A DNA stretch of 64,000 nt from Cellulosimicrobium terreum (GCA_014803435.1 JACYFD010000005.1:1-64000), one strand, 5' to 3'; counted from the stretch's first letter, positions 47,058 through 62,829 are shown. Notes: generated from the sequence alone by a model not told the origin. Numbers and translations: made by a program.

Positions 47058-49220
47058 TCAGAGCAGGTCGGCGAGCATCGCGGCGGCGCGTGCCGCGCCG
47101 TCGGTCTCGACCGGGAGGGTGCGCCGGTCGCGGCCTCCGGCGAGCTCCGCCACCATCGCCGCGGCGAGCGCGTCCGGGTCGCACGCCTCGGCGTACTCGA
47201 CGCACCGGCCCGCGCCGTAGCGCTCGAGCCGGTGCCGGACGTGGACGTTCTGCTCGAAGTGGTGGCGCAGCGGGACGTAGAGGAACGGCGTGCCCGCGGC
47301 GGCGAGCTCCATGCACGTCGTCAGGCCGCCCTGCACGACGGCGAGGTCGCACGCGGCCAGGTGCCGGTACAGCTCCGGGACGTAGCCGCGGTACGTGACA
47401 CCGGCCCGCGGCGGCAGGGTCGCGGGGTCGATCCGGGGTCCGGTCACGACGAGGACGTGCAGCCCGTCGGCCAGCCGTCGTGCGGCCGGGACGGCGTCGA
47501 GCACGCGCTGCAGCAGCGCGCCCCCCACGCCCGACCCGCCGACCGTGACGACGCACAGCACGTCGTCGGGGCCATAGCCCAGACGACGCCGCAGGTCCTC
47601 CTGCTCCGCCGCGGACGGGGGCACGAACCCGGTGACGTAGCCGGCGAAGTCGAAGTTGTCCTCGGTCCACTCCCGGATGCCCGGGAGCCCGGGGCCGAAC
47701 GAGAGGTCGACGACGTCGGCCGGGTCGCCCACGAAGATCGACCGGTCCCGGACGCGGTGGAAGCGGGCCCGCTGCTCGATCATCTCGGCGTTGTAGTCCG
47801 CGGTGAGGGCAGCCTCCCGGGCACCGCCGTCGGGCATCGGGACCCATCCGACGAAGTCGGTCATCCAGGCGAAGGAGAACCGCTTCAGCTCAGGGTTCTC
47901 GTGCAGGAAGTGGTCGACGTCCCACGCCTCGTCGCCGACGACGAGGTCGTAGTCGCCCTCCGCCACGACGTCGGCGAACACCATGAAGTTGGCGACCATG
48001 ATCTCGTCCATCCGGCGGATCGCCTGGAACGCGTGCAGGTCGTGGTCGGCGGACTCGTCCTCGACGTGGGCGGACTCGTTCGCGAGCCACGCCGAGGCCG
48101 GGTGGACTCGCTCGCCGGCGTCGGCGAGCACGCGGGTCACGGGGTGCTGGGTGAGCCAGTCGACCTCGAGGTCCGGGTGGTGCTCGCGCAGGCCGCGCGC
48201 GACGGCGAGGTCGCGTCGGGCGTGACCGAGGCCGATGGGCGAGGACAGGTAGAGCGCGCGGCGGCGCCGGCTCGGCGCCCGGGTCCAGGTCCGACGGCGG
48301 GGCGGGGGCCGGGTCCCGGAGGCGGCGGTCCGCTCGACGAACTCCCGCAGGAGGTGGTTGGTCCGGACCGGGTCGCGTGCCGGCAGCCCGTGCCCGCCGC
48401 CGTCGACCAGGACGAGATCGCCGCCGGTCAGCTCGGCGAGCCGCTCGCCGATGGCAGCGGGCCGGACGGCGTCCTGGGTGCCGTGCACGACGAGCACCGG
48501 GCAGCGCACCTGCTCGCACAGGGGGTCGAGCGGCGTCCGGGTGGCGCCCTCGAGGCCGAGCCGACCGGCCGTGGTGTCGGCGAGCGTCTGCGGGGAGACC
48601 TCGTGGGCCCACCCGACGACGTCCTCGATCTGCTTCGTGGACCGGGGTTCGGTGAACATCTTGCGGGCGAAGAAGTCGACGTAGTCGTCGTAGCCGCCGC
48701 CGAGCCAGTACTCCTTGTTGTACTTGGCCCAGCCCTCGTTCGTGTCGTGGTGGCCGTCCCACGCGTACTGCTCGCGCTCCGGCATCGAGACCGCGAGCCC
48801 GCACGAGGGTGCGATGGCGACGATCCCCTGCACGCGTGCCGGGTGGGACACGGCCAGGTGGACCGCCCAGGCGGCCCCGCAGGAGTACCCCACGACGACC
48901 GCGCTCTCGGTCCCGGTGGCGTCCAGCACCGCGGTCGCGTCCGCCGCGTACTGCTCGTCGGTGTAGGCCGCGGCGCCCACCGGCCGGCCGGCGTCCCCGC
49001 TGCCGCGGCCGTCGAAGGTGACGACGCGGTACGACCGCGAGAGGAAGGGGACCTGGGCCTTCCAGAACCGGGACCGCACGAGTGACCAGGTGGGCAGGAG
49101 CAGCACCGTGGGCGTCCCCGTGCCGTGGACGGCCCACGGGAGCCGCACGCCGTCCCGGACGGTGACACCCGTCCGGGACGGCGTGCGTGCGGGCCGCGGA
49201 TCCCTCGGTTCCATGCTCAT
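47058..49220 (-). CDS. Alpha/beta-hydrolase / glycosyltransferase fusion protein
   Basis: A 720-residue two-domain protein. Residues ~20-300 are an alpha/beta hydrolase: oxyanion block VLLLPTWSLVRSRFW, nucleophile elbow VVGYSCGAAW (Ser113), acid VVHGTQDAVRP (Asp250) and His277 in VDGGGHGL. A basic Pro/Arg linker (300-321) leads to a GT-B glycosyltransferase of GT1/GT28 type: N-terminal donor-entry LYLSSPIGLGHARRDLAVARGLREHHPDLEVDWLTQHPV, then VTVGGSGVGG and the donor-binding block VVQGGLTTCMELAAAGTPFLYVPLRHHFEQNVHV. ATG 49220 has GGAGG upstream; the frame beyond it overlaps the methyltransferase. It lies 25 bases after that gene's stop. Substrate unknown. Confidence 0.88.
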   Translation of the reverse strand: MSMEPRDPRPARTPSRTGVTVRDGVRLPWAVHGTGTPTVLLLPTWSLVRSRFWKAQVPFLSRSYRVVTFDGRGSGDAGRPVGAAAYTDEQYAADATAVLDATGTESAVVVGYSCGAAWAVHLAVSHPARVQGIVAIAPSCGLAVSMPEREQYAWDGHHDTNEGWAKYNKEYWLGGGYDDYVDFFARKMFTEPRSTKQIEDVVGWAHEVSPQTLADTTAGRLGLEGATRTPLDPLCEQVRCPVLVVHGTQDAVRPAAIGERLAELTGGDLVLVDGGGHGLPARDPVRTNHLLREFVERTAASGTRPPPRRRTWTRAPSRRRRALYLSSPIGLGHARRDLAVARGLREHHPDLEVDWLTQHPVTRVLADAGERVHPASAWLANESAHVEDESADHDLHAFQAIRRMDEIMVANFMVFADVVAEGDYDLVVGDEAWDVDHFLHENPELKRFSFAWMTDFVGWVPMPDGGAREAALTADYNAEMIEQRARFHRVRDRSIFVGDPADVVDLSFGPGLPGIREWTEDNFDFAGYVTGFVPPSAAEQEDLRRRLGYGPDDVLCVVTVGGSGVGGALLQRVLDAVPAARRLADGLHVLVVTGPRIDPATLPPRAGVTYRGYVPELYRHLAACDLAVVQGGLTTCMELAAAGTPFLYVPLRHHFEQNVHVRHRLERYGAGRCVEYAEACDPDALAAAMVAELAGGRDRRTLPVETDGAARAAAMLADLL

Positions 49221-49245
49221 TCCTACCCCTCCTGGACCCGGACCG

Positions 49246-50379
49246 TCAGGCCCGGATCTCCAGCACGCGGTTGAACGGCGTCTCCGCGACCGACGCGAAC
49301 CGGCCGAAGCCCGCCGCGGTGGCGACGTCCCGGATCCGGGCCGGCCCGGCCTGCGTGCCGAGCGCGAGCCCGACGTCCTGGGAGAGCGACGCGGGCGTGC
49401 ACAGCAGGGTGGAGAAGCCGTAGTACGCGCGCCCGACCGGGTTGAGGTTGTCCTCCACGTGGTCGCCGGCCATCGGCTCGACGACCATCCAGGTGCCGTC
49501 CGCGGCGAGCGCGCTGCGGACCTGCTCGGCGGCGCCGACGGGGTCGCCCATGTCGTGCAGGCAGTCGAACATCGTGACGAGGTCGAAGCCCGTCCCGGGC
49601 AGCTCCTGGGCCGACGCGACCTCGAACCGCACCCGGTCGGCGACTCCCGCGTCCTCCGCCCGCTGCCGTGCGGTGGCGATCGACTCCGGGTGGTAGTCGG
49701 AGCCCACGAACCGCGACTGCGGGAAGGCCTGCGCCATGAGCACGGTCGAGGCGCCGTGACCGCACCCGACGTCCGCGACGAGAGCGCCCCGCTCCAGCTT
49801 CTCGACCACGCCGTCGAGCGCGGGGAGCCACTCGGCGACCAGGTGGGCGTTGTAGCTGGGGCGGAAGAACCGCTCGCAGCCGACGTGGACGTCGGTGCCG
49901 TGCTCGTGCCAGCCGTAGCCGCCACCGCTGCGCGCGGCGTCGACGACGTGGTCGACGTCGTGCACGGTGCCGAGGGCGATCTGGAAGAAGCCGGGCAGGA
50001 ACGCCGGGCTGTCCTCGACGGTGAGCGCGACCGCCTGCTCCGGCGGCAGGGTGTAGCGGCCCGACGGCGGGTCGTACGTCAGGTAGGCGCCCGCGGCCTG
50101 GGCGTTGAGCCACTCCCGGGCGTAGGGCTCCGCGGTCCCGGTGCGCTCGGCCAGCTCGGACGGCGTCGTCGGGCCGTGGGCCGCGAGGTCACGGTAGTAG
50201 CCGAGCTTGTCGCCGAGGACGACGAGCGCCGCGTTGAGGGTCGCCCCGACCTCGTCGACCGCGCGGAACACGAAGGCCATGAGGGCGTCCATGTCGAGGG
50301 CGGGCGGTGCGGGGCTCGTCGGGGTGGTGGGCTGGGTGGACGGGGTCGTGCCCGTCTCCGGGCTCGTGCTGGTGCTCAT
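49246..50379 (-). CDS. Class I SAM-dependent methyltransferase
   Basis: A 377-residue methyltransferase. An N-terminal Thr/Pro-rich tail (~28 residues) precedes a dimerisation/winged-helix region (FRAVDEVGATLNAALVVLGDKLGYYRDLAAHGPTTPSELAERTGTAEPYAREWLNAQAAGAYL), then the SAM-binding core: motif I ALVADVGCGHGASTVLMA, motif II FVGSDYHPES, FDLVTMFDCLHDMGDP and WMVVEPM. The architecture resembles Rv2258c-like actinobacterial enzymes and O-methyltransferase relatives. ATG 50379 is taken. It reads toward the hydrolase-glycosyltransferase gene, and its promoter region (174 bases) is shared with the divergent LuxR-type regulator. Confidence 0.9.
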   Translation of the reverse strand: MSTSTSPETGTTPSTQPTTPTSPAPPALDMDALMAFVFRAVDEVGATLNAALVVLGDKLGYYRDLAAHGPTTPSELAERTGTAEPYAREWLNAQAAGAYLTYDPPSGRYTLPPEQAVALTVEDSPAFLPGFFQIALGTVHDVDHVVDAARSGGGYGWHEHGTDVHVGCERFFRPSYNAHLVAEWLPALDGVVEKLERGALVADVGCGHGASTVLMAQAFPQSRFVGSDYHPESIATARQRAEDAGVADRVRFEVASAQELPGTGFDLVTMFDCLHDMGDPVGAAEQVRSALAADGTWMVVEPMAGDHVEDNLNPVGRAYYGFSTLLCTPASLSQDVGLALGTQAGPARIRDVATAAGFGRFASVAETPFNRVLEIRA

Positions 50380-50553
50380 CGGACGCTCCTGACGGTGGCG
50401 GTGCAGCGGCCGGTACCGGCGGGCGCCGGCCGGTCCTGACACTGGCGAACGTAGGTCTCGGCGCGTGCGGACCGCGTCAGGTGGCCCCCCTGGTCGTCGT
50501 GCTCGGGGATTCGGACCTCCCTGCGGCCGGGCACCTGCTCCTAGACTCGTCCC

Positions 50554-55697
<5,144 letters not shown>

Positions 55698-55807
55698 CGG
55701 TCCGGTAACGATCGGCGCCCGGCCGTCTCATCAGGGGTGTCCTGCCTACCCCGCCCGCGCACTTGTGCCTAAGGTCGTCTCCCGGCACGCCGAGAGGGGA
55801 ACACCCG

Positions 55808-57475
55808 ATGAGCGAGACATTCGGCCGCAGCGACGACCTGGGCGCAGGTGGCACCAACCGTGAGCTCGCGCTCCTGTCCGCGAAGAACGAGCGGCTCGCG
55901 GAGGCGCTGCGCTCCGCGCGCGACCAGATCGTGGACCTCAAGCGCCAGATCGACGACCTCGCCAAGCCACCGGGAACGTACGCCGTCTTCCTCGGCTCGC
56001 ACCCCGACGGCAGCGTCGACGTGTCCGCGTCCGGCCGCAAGATGCACGTCGGCGCCAGCCCGTCCGTCGACGTCGAACGGCTGCGGCCCGGCCAGGAGGT
56101 CAAGCTCAACGAGGCGATGACGGTCGTCGGCGCGGGTGCGTTCGAGCGCACGGGCGAGATCGTCACGGTCAAGGAGGTGCTCGACGCCGACCGCGTGCTC
56201 GTCCTCGGGCGCGCCGACGAGGAGCGCGTCGTGCGGATCGCCGGCTCGGTGACGCACGACACGCTGCGGGTGGGGGACTCGCTGACGGTCGACACGCGCA
56301 GCGGGTTCGTGTTCGAGGTCGTGCCGAAGTCCGAGGTCGAGGAGCTGGTCCTCGAGGAGGTCCCGGACATCGACTACACCGACATCGGCGGGCTCGGCCC
56401 GCAGATCGAGCAGATCCGCGACGCCGTCGAGCTCCCGTTCACGCACCCCGACCTGTTCCGCGAGCACGGGCTGCGCCCGCCCAAGGGCATCCTGCTGTAC
56501 GGGCCGCCCGGGTGCGGCAAGACGCTCATCGCCAAGGCCGTCGCCAACTCCCTCGCCCAGACCGTCGCGAAGGCCCGTGGGACGGAAGACGGCGCCGACG
56601 CGAGCACCGGGTCCGCGATGAGCTTCTTCCTCAACGTCAAGGGCCCCGAGCTGCTGAACAAGTACGTCGGTGAGACCGAGCGGCACATCCGCCTGATCTT
56701 CGCCCGTGCGCGGGAGAAGGCGTCGCAGGGGACCCCCGTCGTCGTGTTCTTCGACGAGATGGAGTCGCTGTTCCGCACGCGCGGGACGGGCCTGTCCTCC
56801 GACGTCGAGACGACGATCGTCCCGCAGCTGCTCGCCGAGATCGACGGCGTCGAGCGGCTCGACAACGTCATCGTGATCGGCGCGTCCAACCGCGAGGACA
56901 TGATCGACCCGGCCATCCTGCGCCCGGGCCGGCTCGACGTGAAGATCAAGATCGAGCGGCCCGACGCCGAGGGCGCGAAGGAGATCTTCGCGAAGTACCT
57001 CACCGAGGGTCTGCCGATCCACCCGGACGACCTCGCCGAGCACGGCGGGAACCAGCGGGCGGCGCTCGACGCCATGATCCAGTCCGTCGTCGAGCGCATG
57101 TACTCCGAGGAGGACGAGAACCAGTTCCTCGAGGTCACGTACGCGAGCGGGGACAAGGAGATCCTGTTCTTCAAGGACTTCAACTCGGGCGCGATGATCC
57201 AGAACGTGGTCGACCGCGCCAAGAAGTCGGCCATCAAGGACTTCCTCGCCACGGGGAACCGGGGAATCCGCGTCGAGCACCTGCTGTCCGCGTGCGTCGA
57301 CGAGTTCAAGGAGAACGAGGACCTGCCGAACACGACCAACCCCGACGACTGGGCGCGCATCAGCGGCAAGAAGGGCGAGCGCATCGTCTTCATCCGCACG
57401 ATCGTCCAGAAGAAGGGCGAGGGCGGTTCCCCGCGCACCATCGACACCGTGACGAACACGGGCCAGTACCTGTAG
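55808..57475 (+). CDS. arc: Proteasomal AAA ATPase ARC/Mpa
   Basis: A 555-residue hexameric ATPase that recognises Pup-tagged proteins and threads them into the 20S core. The N-terminal coiled coil ([35 protein letters not shown], ~20-60) binds Pup; two OB folds follow (~60-190), then the AAA domain with Walker A GPPGCGKT, Walker [12 protein letters not shown] and sensor [19 protein letters not shown]. The C-terminus ends TGQYL, and the final QYL docks in the PrcA ring. ATG 55808 after GAGAGGGGA is chosen. A -10 TAAGGT at 55770-55775 suggests a start near 55782. Confidence 0.97.
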   Translation: MSETFGRSDDLGAGGTNRELALLSAKNERLAEALRSARDQIVDLKRQIDDLAKPPGTYAVFLGSHPDGSVDVSASGRKMHVGASPSVDVERLRPGQEVKLNEAMTVVGAGAFERTGEIVTVKEVLDADRVLVLGRADEERVVRIAGSVTHDTLRVGDSLTVDTRSGFVFEVVPKSEVEELVLEEVPDIDYTDIGGLGPQIEQIRDAVELPFTHPDLFREHGLRPPKGILLYGPPGCGKTLIAKAVANSLAQTVAKARGTEDGADASTGSAMSFFLNVKGPELLNKYVGETERHIRLIFARAREKASQGTPVVVFFDEMESLFRTRGTGLSSDVETTIVPQLLAEIDGVERLDNVIVIGASNREDMIDPAILRPGRLDVKIKIERPDAEGAKEIFAKYLTEGLPIHPDDLAEHGGNQRAALDAMIQSVVERMYSEEDENQFLEVTYASGDKEILFFKDFNSGAMIQNVVDRAKKSAIKDFLATGNRGIRVEHLLSACVDEFKENEDLPNTTNPDDWARISGKKGERIVFIRTIVQKKGEGGSPRTIDTVTNTGQYL

Positions 57476-57704
57476 GTCTCGGGCGGGTGCCGGGCCGTGT
57501 CGGGTCGTGGCCTTTCGGGGCGGACGTGCCGGGTCTTCCATCCGTGGTGCCCGTTCCTCGCACCGCTCTCGCCGGACCCGTCACGACCCGCACAGCCGCC
57601 CCTCCGGCCACGACCCGACTGAGCCGACGGCGCCCGGCCCACGGACCCGACCACGGCCGTGGACACGACGGCGCGGCGTCGGGGGCCCGACATAGGGTGT
57701 GCGC

Positions 57705-59381
57705 GTGAGCGTTCGACGGGTCATGGGGATCGAGACGGAGTACGGCGTGCTGCAGCCGGGGCAGCCCCTGGCGAACCCGATGCTCATGTCGAGCCAGGTC
57801 GTGACGACGTACCGCGCGCTCGCGGCGCGCAGCGACGGTGCCCGCGGCCGGGCACGGTGGGACTACGACGACGAGGACCCGCTGCAGGACGCGCGCGGGT
57901 TCCACCTGCCGCGCGCCTCCGCCCACCCCTCGCTGCTGACGGACGACCCGACCGCGCCCGCGCCGTCGGGCCCCCGGTCGGGACCTGCGTCAGGCTCGAC
58001 GGACGACGACCTGGCCGGCACCACGGACGGCTCGTTCCAGGAGCTCGCGCGCCCCACGACCGAGGAGTACGACGACCCGAGCGCGGCGAACGTCATCCTC
58101 ACGAACGGCGCGCGCCTGTACGTCGACCACGCCCACCCGGAGTACTCCTCGCCCGAGGTGACGGTGCCGCACGACGTCGTGTGCTGGGACGTCGCGGGGG
58201 AGCGGGTCATGCTCGCGGCGTCGCGCGAGCTCGCGAACGCCCCCGGCGCGCCGGTCGTGCTCTACAAGAACAACGTGGACGGCAAGGGCGCGAGCTACGG
58301 CACGCACGAGAACTACCTCGTGGACCGCGAGGTGCCGTTCGGGCTGATCGTGGAGCTCCTCACGCCGTTCCTCGTCACCCGCCAGGTGTTCACCGGGTCG
58401 GGCCGGGTCGGCCTCGGGCCCACGGGCGACGCCCACGGGTTCCAGGTCTCGCAGCGCGCCGACTACATCGAGGCCGAGGTGGGGCTGGAGACGACGCTGC
58501 GCCGCCCCATCGTCAACACGCGCGACGAGCCGCACGCGGACCGGCAGCGGTGGCGCCGGCTCCACCTCATCATCGGGGACGCCAACCTGTTCGAGACCGC
58601 GACGTACCTCAAGACGGGGACGACGTCGCTGGTGCTGTTCGTCATCGAGCGTGCGGACGTGCTGGGTGCCCAGGTACGTGCGCGCCTGGCCGGGCTGCGC
58701 CTGGCCGACCCGGTGGCGGACGTGCAGCGCGTGAGCCGGGACCTGGATCTCGACCAGCCGCTGCGCCTCGCCGACGGTCGCACGCTCACCGCGCTCGAGA
58801 TCCAGCGGGAGTACCTCGAGGTCGCGGACGAGGCCGTGCGTCGGCTCGCGCCAGCCTCGGGCGTGGACGACCCGACGCGCGACGTCCTCGCGCGGTGGGA
58901 TTCGGTGCTGACGCGGCTCGGCACGGACCGCGACTCGTGCGCCCGCGACGTCGAGTGGGTCGCCAAGCTCAGGCTGCTCGACCGGCTGCGCGAGCGCGAC
59001 GGCCTCGACTGGAGCCATCCCCGCCTGGCGGCGATGGACCTGCAGTGGTCGGACGTGCGGCCCGAGCGTGGCATCTACCACCGGCTGCTCGCGGCCGGGG
59101 CGGTGGACCGCGTCGTGACCGAGCGCGAGGTCGGGGCGGCGGTGCACCACGCGCCCGAGGACACGCGCGCGTTCTTCCGCGGCGAGGTCATGGCGCGCTA
59201 CGGCGACCAGGTCTCCGCGGCGAGCTGGGACTCGGTGATCTTCGACGTACCGGGCGCGCCGTCGTTGCAGCGCGTGCCGATGATGGACCCCCTGCGCGGT
59301 ACGCGCGCCCACATCGGGGCGCTGCTCGACGCGTCGGGCGACGCGGCCACGCTCCTGGCGGGTCTGGCGTCCCCGACGTGA
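57705..59381 (+). CDS. dop: Pup deamidase/depupylase Dop
   Basis: A 558-residue carboxylate-amine-ligase-like enzyme that removes Pup from substrates (and deamidates Pup-Gln where needed). It begins RRVMGIETEYGV, has the catalytic Asp in [53 protein letters not shown] and late NxxG-like blocks. The Dop-loop between residues ~70 and 118 is present as a flexible Pro/Gly/Thr/Asp stretch, separating it from PafA. GTG 57705 is preferred over GTG 57699: TAGGGT (57693-57698) sits 6 bases upstream, giving a leaderless message. The 229 bases after arc hold that promoter and nothing else recognised. Confidence 0.96.
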   Translation: MSVRRVMGIETEYGVLQPGQPLANPMLMSSQVVTTYRALAARSDGARGRARWDYDDEDPLQDARGFHLPRASAHPSLLTDDPTAPAPSGPRSGPASGSTDDDLAGTTDGSFQELARPTTEEYDDPSAANVILTNGARLYVDHAHPEYSSPEVTVPHDVVCWDVAGERVMLAASRELANAPGAPVVLYKNNVDGKGASYGTHENYLVDREVPFGLIVELLTPFLVTRQVFTGSGRVGLGPTGDAHGFQVSQRADYIEAEVGLETTLRRPIVNTRDEPHADRQRWRRLHLIIGDANLFETATYLKTGTTSLVLFVIERADVLGAQVRARLAGLRLADPVADVQRVSRDLDLDQPLRLADGRTLTALEIQREYLEVADEAVRRLAPASGVDDPTRDVLARWDSVLTRLGTDRDSCARDVEWVAKLRLLDRLRERDGLDWSHPRLAAMDLQWSDVRPERGIYHRLLAAGAVDRVVTEREVGAAVHHAPEDTRAFFRGEVMARYGDQVSAASWDSVIFDVPGAPSLQRVPMMDPLRGTRAHIGALLDASGDAATLLAGLASPT

Positions 59382-59392
59382 CGCGCAGCAAC

Positions 59393-59485
59393 TAGGCTGG
59401 ACGTACGACGGCGCCCGTTCCCCGTGGACACCACAGCGGACAGGCGCCGCGTGCGAGCACGACTCGTGCACGCCTCGCGGCGTGC
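59393..59485 (+). promoter_or_regulatory. Candidate promoter and structured 5' leader of the pup operon
   Basis: A -10-like TAGGCT (59393-59398) predicts transcription from about 59405, leaving ~140 bases before pup. The leader holds a CGGCGCC...GGCGCCG inverted repeat and a perfect GCACGCC-TCGC-GGCGTGC hairpin at 59468-59485. No start codon follows the -10 at leaderless distance, so pup relies on its GAGGAGG ribosome site. Confidence 0.45.
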
Positions 59486-59544
59486 GGGGGACCGGACGGC
59501 AGATCACCGGACCGCGGCGCGGACCGGTGGGCGAGGAGGCAGTG

Positions 59545-59745
59545 ATGGCGGGAACCGAACGCACGCACGCGTCGCACGAGGACCGGCGCCCCGACGACGA
59601 GCCGGACGCTCCCGAGGTCCCCACCGCGCCGCAGGCCCAGTCGCGCGACGCCGAGGTCGACGCGCTCCTCGAGGAGATCGACGAGGTGCTGGAGACGAAC
59701 GCGGAGTCGTTCGTCCGCGGGTTCGTCCAGAAGGGCGGCGAGTAG
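59545..59745 (+). CDS. pup: Prokaryotic ubiquitin-like protein Pup
   Basis: A 66-residue Pup. The C-terminal half is the conserved ARC-binding helix and tail: [32 protein letters not shown]. It ends in GGE, so the glutamate used for isopeptide linkage is encoded directly and no deamidation from Gln is needed. The N-terminal half is disordered and charged. GAGGAGG lies 6 bases before ATG 59545. The next gene, prcB, starts 20 bases downstream, consistent with one operon pup-prcB-prcA-pafA. Confidence 0.97.
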   Translation: MAGTERTHASHEDRRPDDEPDAPEVPTAPQAQSRDAEVDALLEEIDEVLETNAESFVRGFVQKGGE

Positions 59746-59764
59746 CACGCATGGTCGACGCCCG

Positions 59765-60652
59765 ATGAGCCCCCACGTGCCACCCCGTCAGCCGGGAAGG
59801 CTGCCCGACGCGTTCACGACCACCGGTTCGTCGTCGTTCCTCGACTTCCTCACCGGGCACGCCCCCGAGCTCCTGCCCGCGCACCGCGGCGTCCTCGACC
59901 AGGGCGCCGCCCACGGTGCCCAGGTCGCTCCCCACGCGACGACGATCGTGACGTGCACGTTCGGTGACAAGGCGTCGGGCGGCGTCGTCATGGCGGGTGA
60001 CCGACGGGCAACCATGGGCTCGATGATCGCGCACCGCGAGATCGAGAAGGTCTTCCCTGCCGACGAGTACTCCGCGATCGGTATCGCCGGGACCGCAGGC
60101 ATCGCGATCGAGCTCGTGCGTCTGTTCCAGCTCGAGCTCGAGCACTACGAGAAGATCGAGGGTGCGCTGCTGTCGCTGGACGGCAAGGCGAACCGGCTCT
60201 CGACGATGATCCGCCAGAACCTGGGTCTCGCGATGCAGGGGCTCGCCGTGGTGCCGCTCTTCGCCGGCTTCGACCTCGACCGGGTGCAGGGCCGGATCTT
60301 CTCCTACGACGTCACGGGCGGGCGGTACGAGGAGCGCGACCACCACAGCGTGGGCTCGGGCTCGGTCTTCGCCCGGGGCGCGCTCAAGAAGCTCTGGCGG
60401 CCGGGCCTCGACCGTGCCGGCGCGGTGCGCGTGGCGCTCGAGGCCCTGTACGACGCCGCGGACGACGACTCCGCGACGGGCGGCCCGGACCCGGTGCGTC
60501 GCATCTGGCCGGTCGTGGCCGTCGTCGACGGCTCGGGGTACGCGCGCGCCGCGGACGCCGAGCTCGCCCCGGTGGTGGACGAGATCGTCTCGGAGCGTCG
60601 GGGCGACGCCGGCGGCGGGGCTCACGGCGCGGACGGAGGTGGACCCGCATGA
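59765..60652 (+). CDS. prcB: Proteasome beta subunit PrcB
   Basis: A 295-residue precursor of the catalytic 20S subunit. A propeptide of 58 residues ([17 protein letters not shown] is the conserved part) is removed to expose Thr59 in [10 protein letters not shown], the nucleophile. The residue before the cut is Ala, where many actinobacterial homologues have Gly. Core motifs [18 protein letters not shown] (Asp/Arg partners), Lys in [28 protein letters not shown] and YSYDVTGG-like [21 protein letters not shown] are intact. ATG 59765; its TGA overlaps the prcA ATG. Confidence 0.97.
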   Translation: MSPHVPPRQPGRLPDAFTTTGSSSFLDFLTGHAPELLPAHRGVLDQGAAHGAQVAPHATTIVTCTFGDKASGGVVMAGDRRATMGSMIAHREIEKVFPADEYSAIGIAGTAGIAIELVRLFQLELEHYEKIEGALLSLDGKANRLSTMIRQNLGLAMQGLAVVPLFAGFDLDRVQGRIFSYDVTGGRYEERDHHSVGSGSVFARGALKKLWRPGLDRAGAVRVALEALYDAADDDSATGGPDPVRRIWPVVAVVDGSGYARAADAELAPVVDEIVSERRGDAGGGAHGADGGGPA

Positions 60653-61449
60653 CGATGCCCTTCTACGTCTCGCCCGAGCAGCTGATGAAGGACCGGGCGG
60701 ACTTCGCGCGCAAGGGGATCTCGCGCGGACGCTCCGTCGTCGTGCTCGCCTACGAGGACGGGATCGCGTTCGCGACGCAGAACCCGTCGCGGGCCCTGCA
60801 CAAGATCTCGGAGATCTACGACCGGATCGCGTTCGCCGCGGTCGGCAAGTACAACGAGTTCGAGAACCTGCGGGTCGCCGGCGTGCGCTACGCGGACCTG
60901 CGCGGCTACTCGTTCGACCGGACCGACGTCAACGCCCGCGGGCTCGCCAACGCGTACGCCCAGAGCCTCGGCACCGTCTTCACGACGGAGTCCAAGCCGC
61001 TCGAGGTGGAGCTCGTCGTCGCGGAGGTCGGCCCGACGGCGGCCCAGGACCAGATCTACCGGATCTCCTACGACGGGTCGGTCGCCGACGAGCAGGGCTT
61101 CGTCGTCATGGGCGGGCAGTCCGAGCAGCTCCGCCAGCTCCTGGACGACGGCTGGCAGCCCGGGATGGGGCTCGGCGAGGTGCTGCGGCTCGCGGTGCGC
61201 ACGCTCGCGTCCGCCCCGGGCTCGACCGCCGTCGACGCCGGGCCGGACCCCGTGGACGCCGGCATCCCGGCCGCGCAGCTCGAGGTCGCGGTGCTCGACC
61301 GCACGCGACCGCGGCGCGCGTTCCGGCGCCTGTCCGGCAGCGTCCTCGAGGACCTGCTCCGCGAGTCCGACACCGACGACGCCCCGGGGACGACGGACGA
61401 CGCGACAGCGGCGCCGGACCGGGCGCAGGACCGCACGGACGAGGGGTAG
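60649..61449 (+). CDS. prcA: Proteasome alpha subunit PrcA
   Basis: A 266-residue structural ring subunit that gates entry to the 20S chamber and receives the ARC C-termini. [75 protein letters not shown] is typical. The gate residues are the N-terminal octapeptide. The C-terminal ~35 residues are an acidic Asp/Thr/Pro-rich extension ([26 protein letters not shown]). ATG 60649 overlaps prcB by 4 bases. Confidence 0.97.
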   Translation: MTMPFYVSPEQLMKDRADFARKGISRGRSVVVLAYEDGIAFATQNPSRALHKISEIYDRIAFAAVGKYNEFENLRVAGVRYADLRGYSFDRTDVNARGLANAYAQSLGTVFTTESKPLEVELVVAEVGPTAAQDQIYRISYDGSVADEQGFVVMGGQSEQLRQLLDDGWQPGMGLGEVLRLAVRTLASAPGSTAVDAGPDPVDAGIPAAQLEVAVLDRTRPRRAFRRLSGSVLEDLLRESDTDDAPGTTDDATAAPDRAQDRTDEG

Positions 61450-61455
61450 GACCCG

Positions 61456-62817
61456 ATGGAGCGCAGGATCTTCGGCCTGGAGACCGAGTACGGCGTCACG
61501 TGCGCGTCCGACGACGGGAGAGGTCTGTCCGCGGACGAGGTCGCGCGCTACCTGTTCCGCAAGGTCGTCGCGTGGGGTCGCTCGTCGAACGTGTTCCTGC
61601 GCAACGGGTCACGCCTGTACCTCGACGTCGGGTCCCACCCGGAGTACGCCACCGCGGAGTGCGACGACGTGCGCCAGCTCGTCGCCTACGACCGCGGAGG
61701 CGAGCGCATCCTCGAGGGCCTCGTCGCGGACGCCCAGCAGCGCCTCGAGCACGAGGGCCTGCCCGGGCGCATCCACCTGTTCAAGAACAACACGGACTCG
61801 GCGGGCAACTCCTACGGCTGCCACGAGAACTACCTGGTGCGCCGGCAGGGCGACTTCGCCCGCCTCTCGGACGTCCTCGTGCCGTTCCTCATCACCCGTC
61901 AGGTGCTGACGGGTGCGGGCAAGGTGCTGGCCACACCGCGGGGTGCGGTGTACTGCCTGTCGCAGCGTGCGGACCACATCTGGGAGGCGGTCTCGAGCGC
62001 GACGACCCGGTCGCGTCCCATCATCAACACGCGCGACGAGCCGCACGCCGACGCGGAGAGCTACCGTCGCCTGCACGTCATCGTCGGGGACTCGTCGATG
62101 GCGGAGACGACGACGATGCTCAAGGTCGGCTCGACCGACCTGCTGCTGCGCATGATCGAGGCGGGCGTGCCGATGCGCGACCTCGCGCTCGAGAACCCGA
62201 TCCGGGCGATCCGCGAGATCAGCCACGACATGACGGGCAAGCACCCGGTGCAGCTCGCGAGCGGGCGCACCGTCACCGCCGTCGACCTCCAGGGCGAGTA
62301 CCTGCAGCGGGTCAAGGACTTCGTCGACCAGGAGTCGGGACCGACACCCGTCGTCAAGCAGGTCCTCGACCTCTGGGAGCGGGGGCTGCGCGCGCTCGAG
62401 ACCGACGACCTGTCGCTCGTCGACCGCGAGCTCGACTGGGTGATCAAGTACCGCCTCATCGAGCGCTACCGCCTCAAGCACGGGCTCGAGCTCGACGACC
62501 CGCGGATCGCGCGGCTCGACCTCGCCTACCACGACATCTCCCGCACCGAGGGCCTGTACAACCTGCTCGCCGCGCGTGGCATGGTGGAGCGCGTGACGAC
62601 GGACCTCGAGGTGTTCGAGTCGACCGCCGTGCCGCCCCAGACGACGCGCGCCAAGCTGCGGGGCGACTTCGTGCGCGCCGCCCAGGAGGCACGCCGCGAC
62701 TACACGGTGGACTGGGTGCACCTCAAGCTCAACGACCAGGCGCAGCGCACCGTGCTGTGCAAGGACCCGTTCCGCAGCGTCGACGAGCGGGTGGAACGCC
62801 TCATCGAGTCCATGTGA
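61456..62817 (+). CDS. pafA: Pup-protein ligase PafA
   Basis: A 453-residue glutamine-synthetase-like ligase attaching the Pup C-terminal Glu to substrate lysines with ATP. Start [16 protein letters not shown] (ATP/Mg-binding Glu residues), catalytic Asp in [38 protein letters not shown] and [13 protein letters not shown] are conserved. The Dop-loop is absent, and a C-terminal domain follows, ending in [15 protein letters not shown] 61456 lies 6 bases after the prcA stop, so it is in the same operon. Confidence 0.97.
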   Translation: MERRIFGLETEYGVTCASDDGRGLSADEVARYLFRKVVAWGRSSNVFLRNGSRLYLDVGSHPEYATAECDDVRQLVAYDRGGERILEGLVADAQQRLEHEGLPGRIHLFKNNTDSAGNSYGCHENYLVRRQGDFARLSDVLVPFLITRQVLTGAGKVLATPRGAVYCLSQRADHIWEAVSSATTRSRPIINTRDEPHADAESYRRLHVIVGDSSMAETTTMLKVGSTDLLLRMIEAGVPMRDLALENPIRAIREISHDMTGKHPVQLASGRTVTAVDLQGEYLQRVKDFVDQESGPTPVVKQVLDLWERGLRALETDDLSLVDRELDWVIKYRLIERYRLKHGLELDDPRIARLDLAYHDISRTEGLYNLLAARGMVERVTTDLEVFESTAVPPQTTRAKLRGDFVRAAQEARRDYTVDWVHLKLNDQAQRTVLCKDPFRSVDERVERLIESM

Positions 62818-62829
62818 CCCGGTGCGCGA

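Noticed and set aside
47058-49925. Longer 955-codon version of the hydrolase-glycosyltransferase fusion
   Set aside because: The added part lies inside the methyltransferase gene in another frame; ATG 49220 has a GGAGG site and begins the hydrolase domain.
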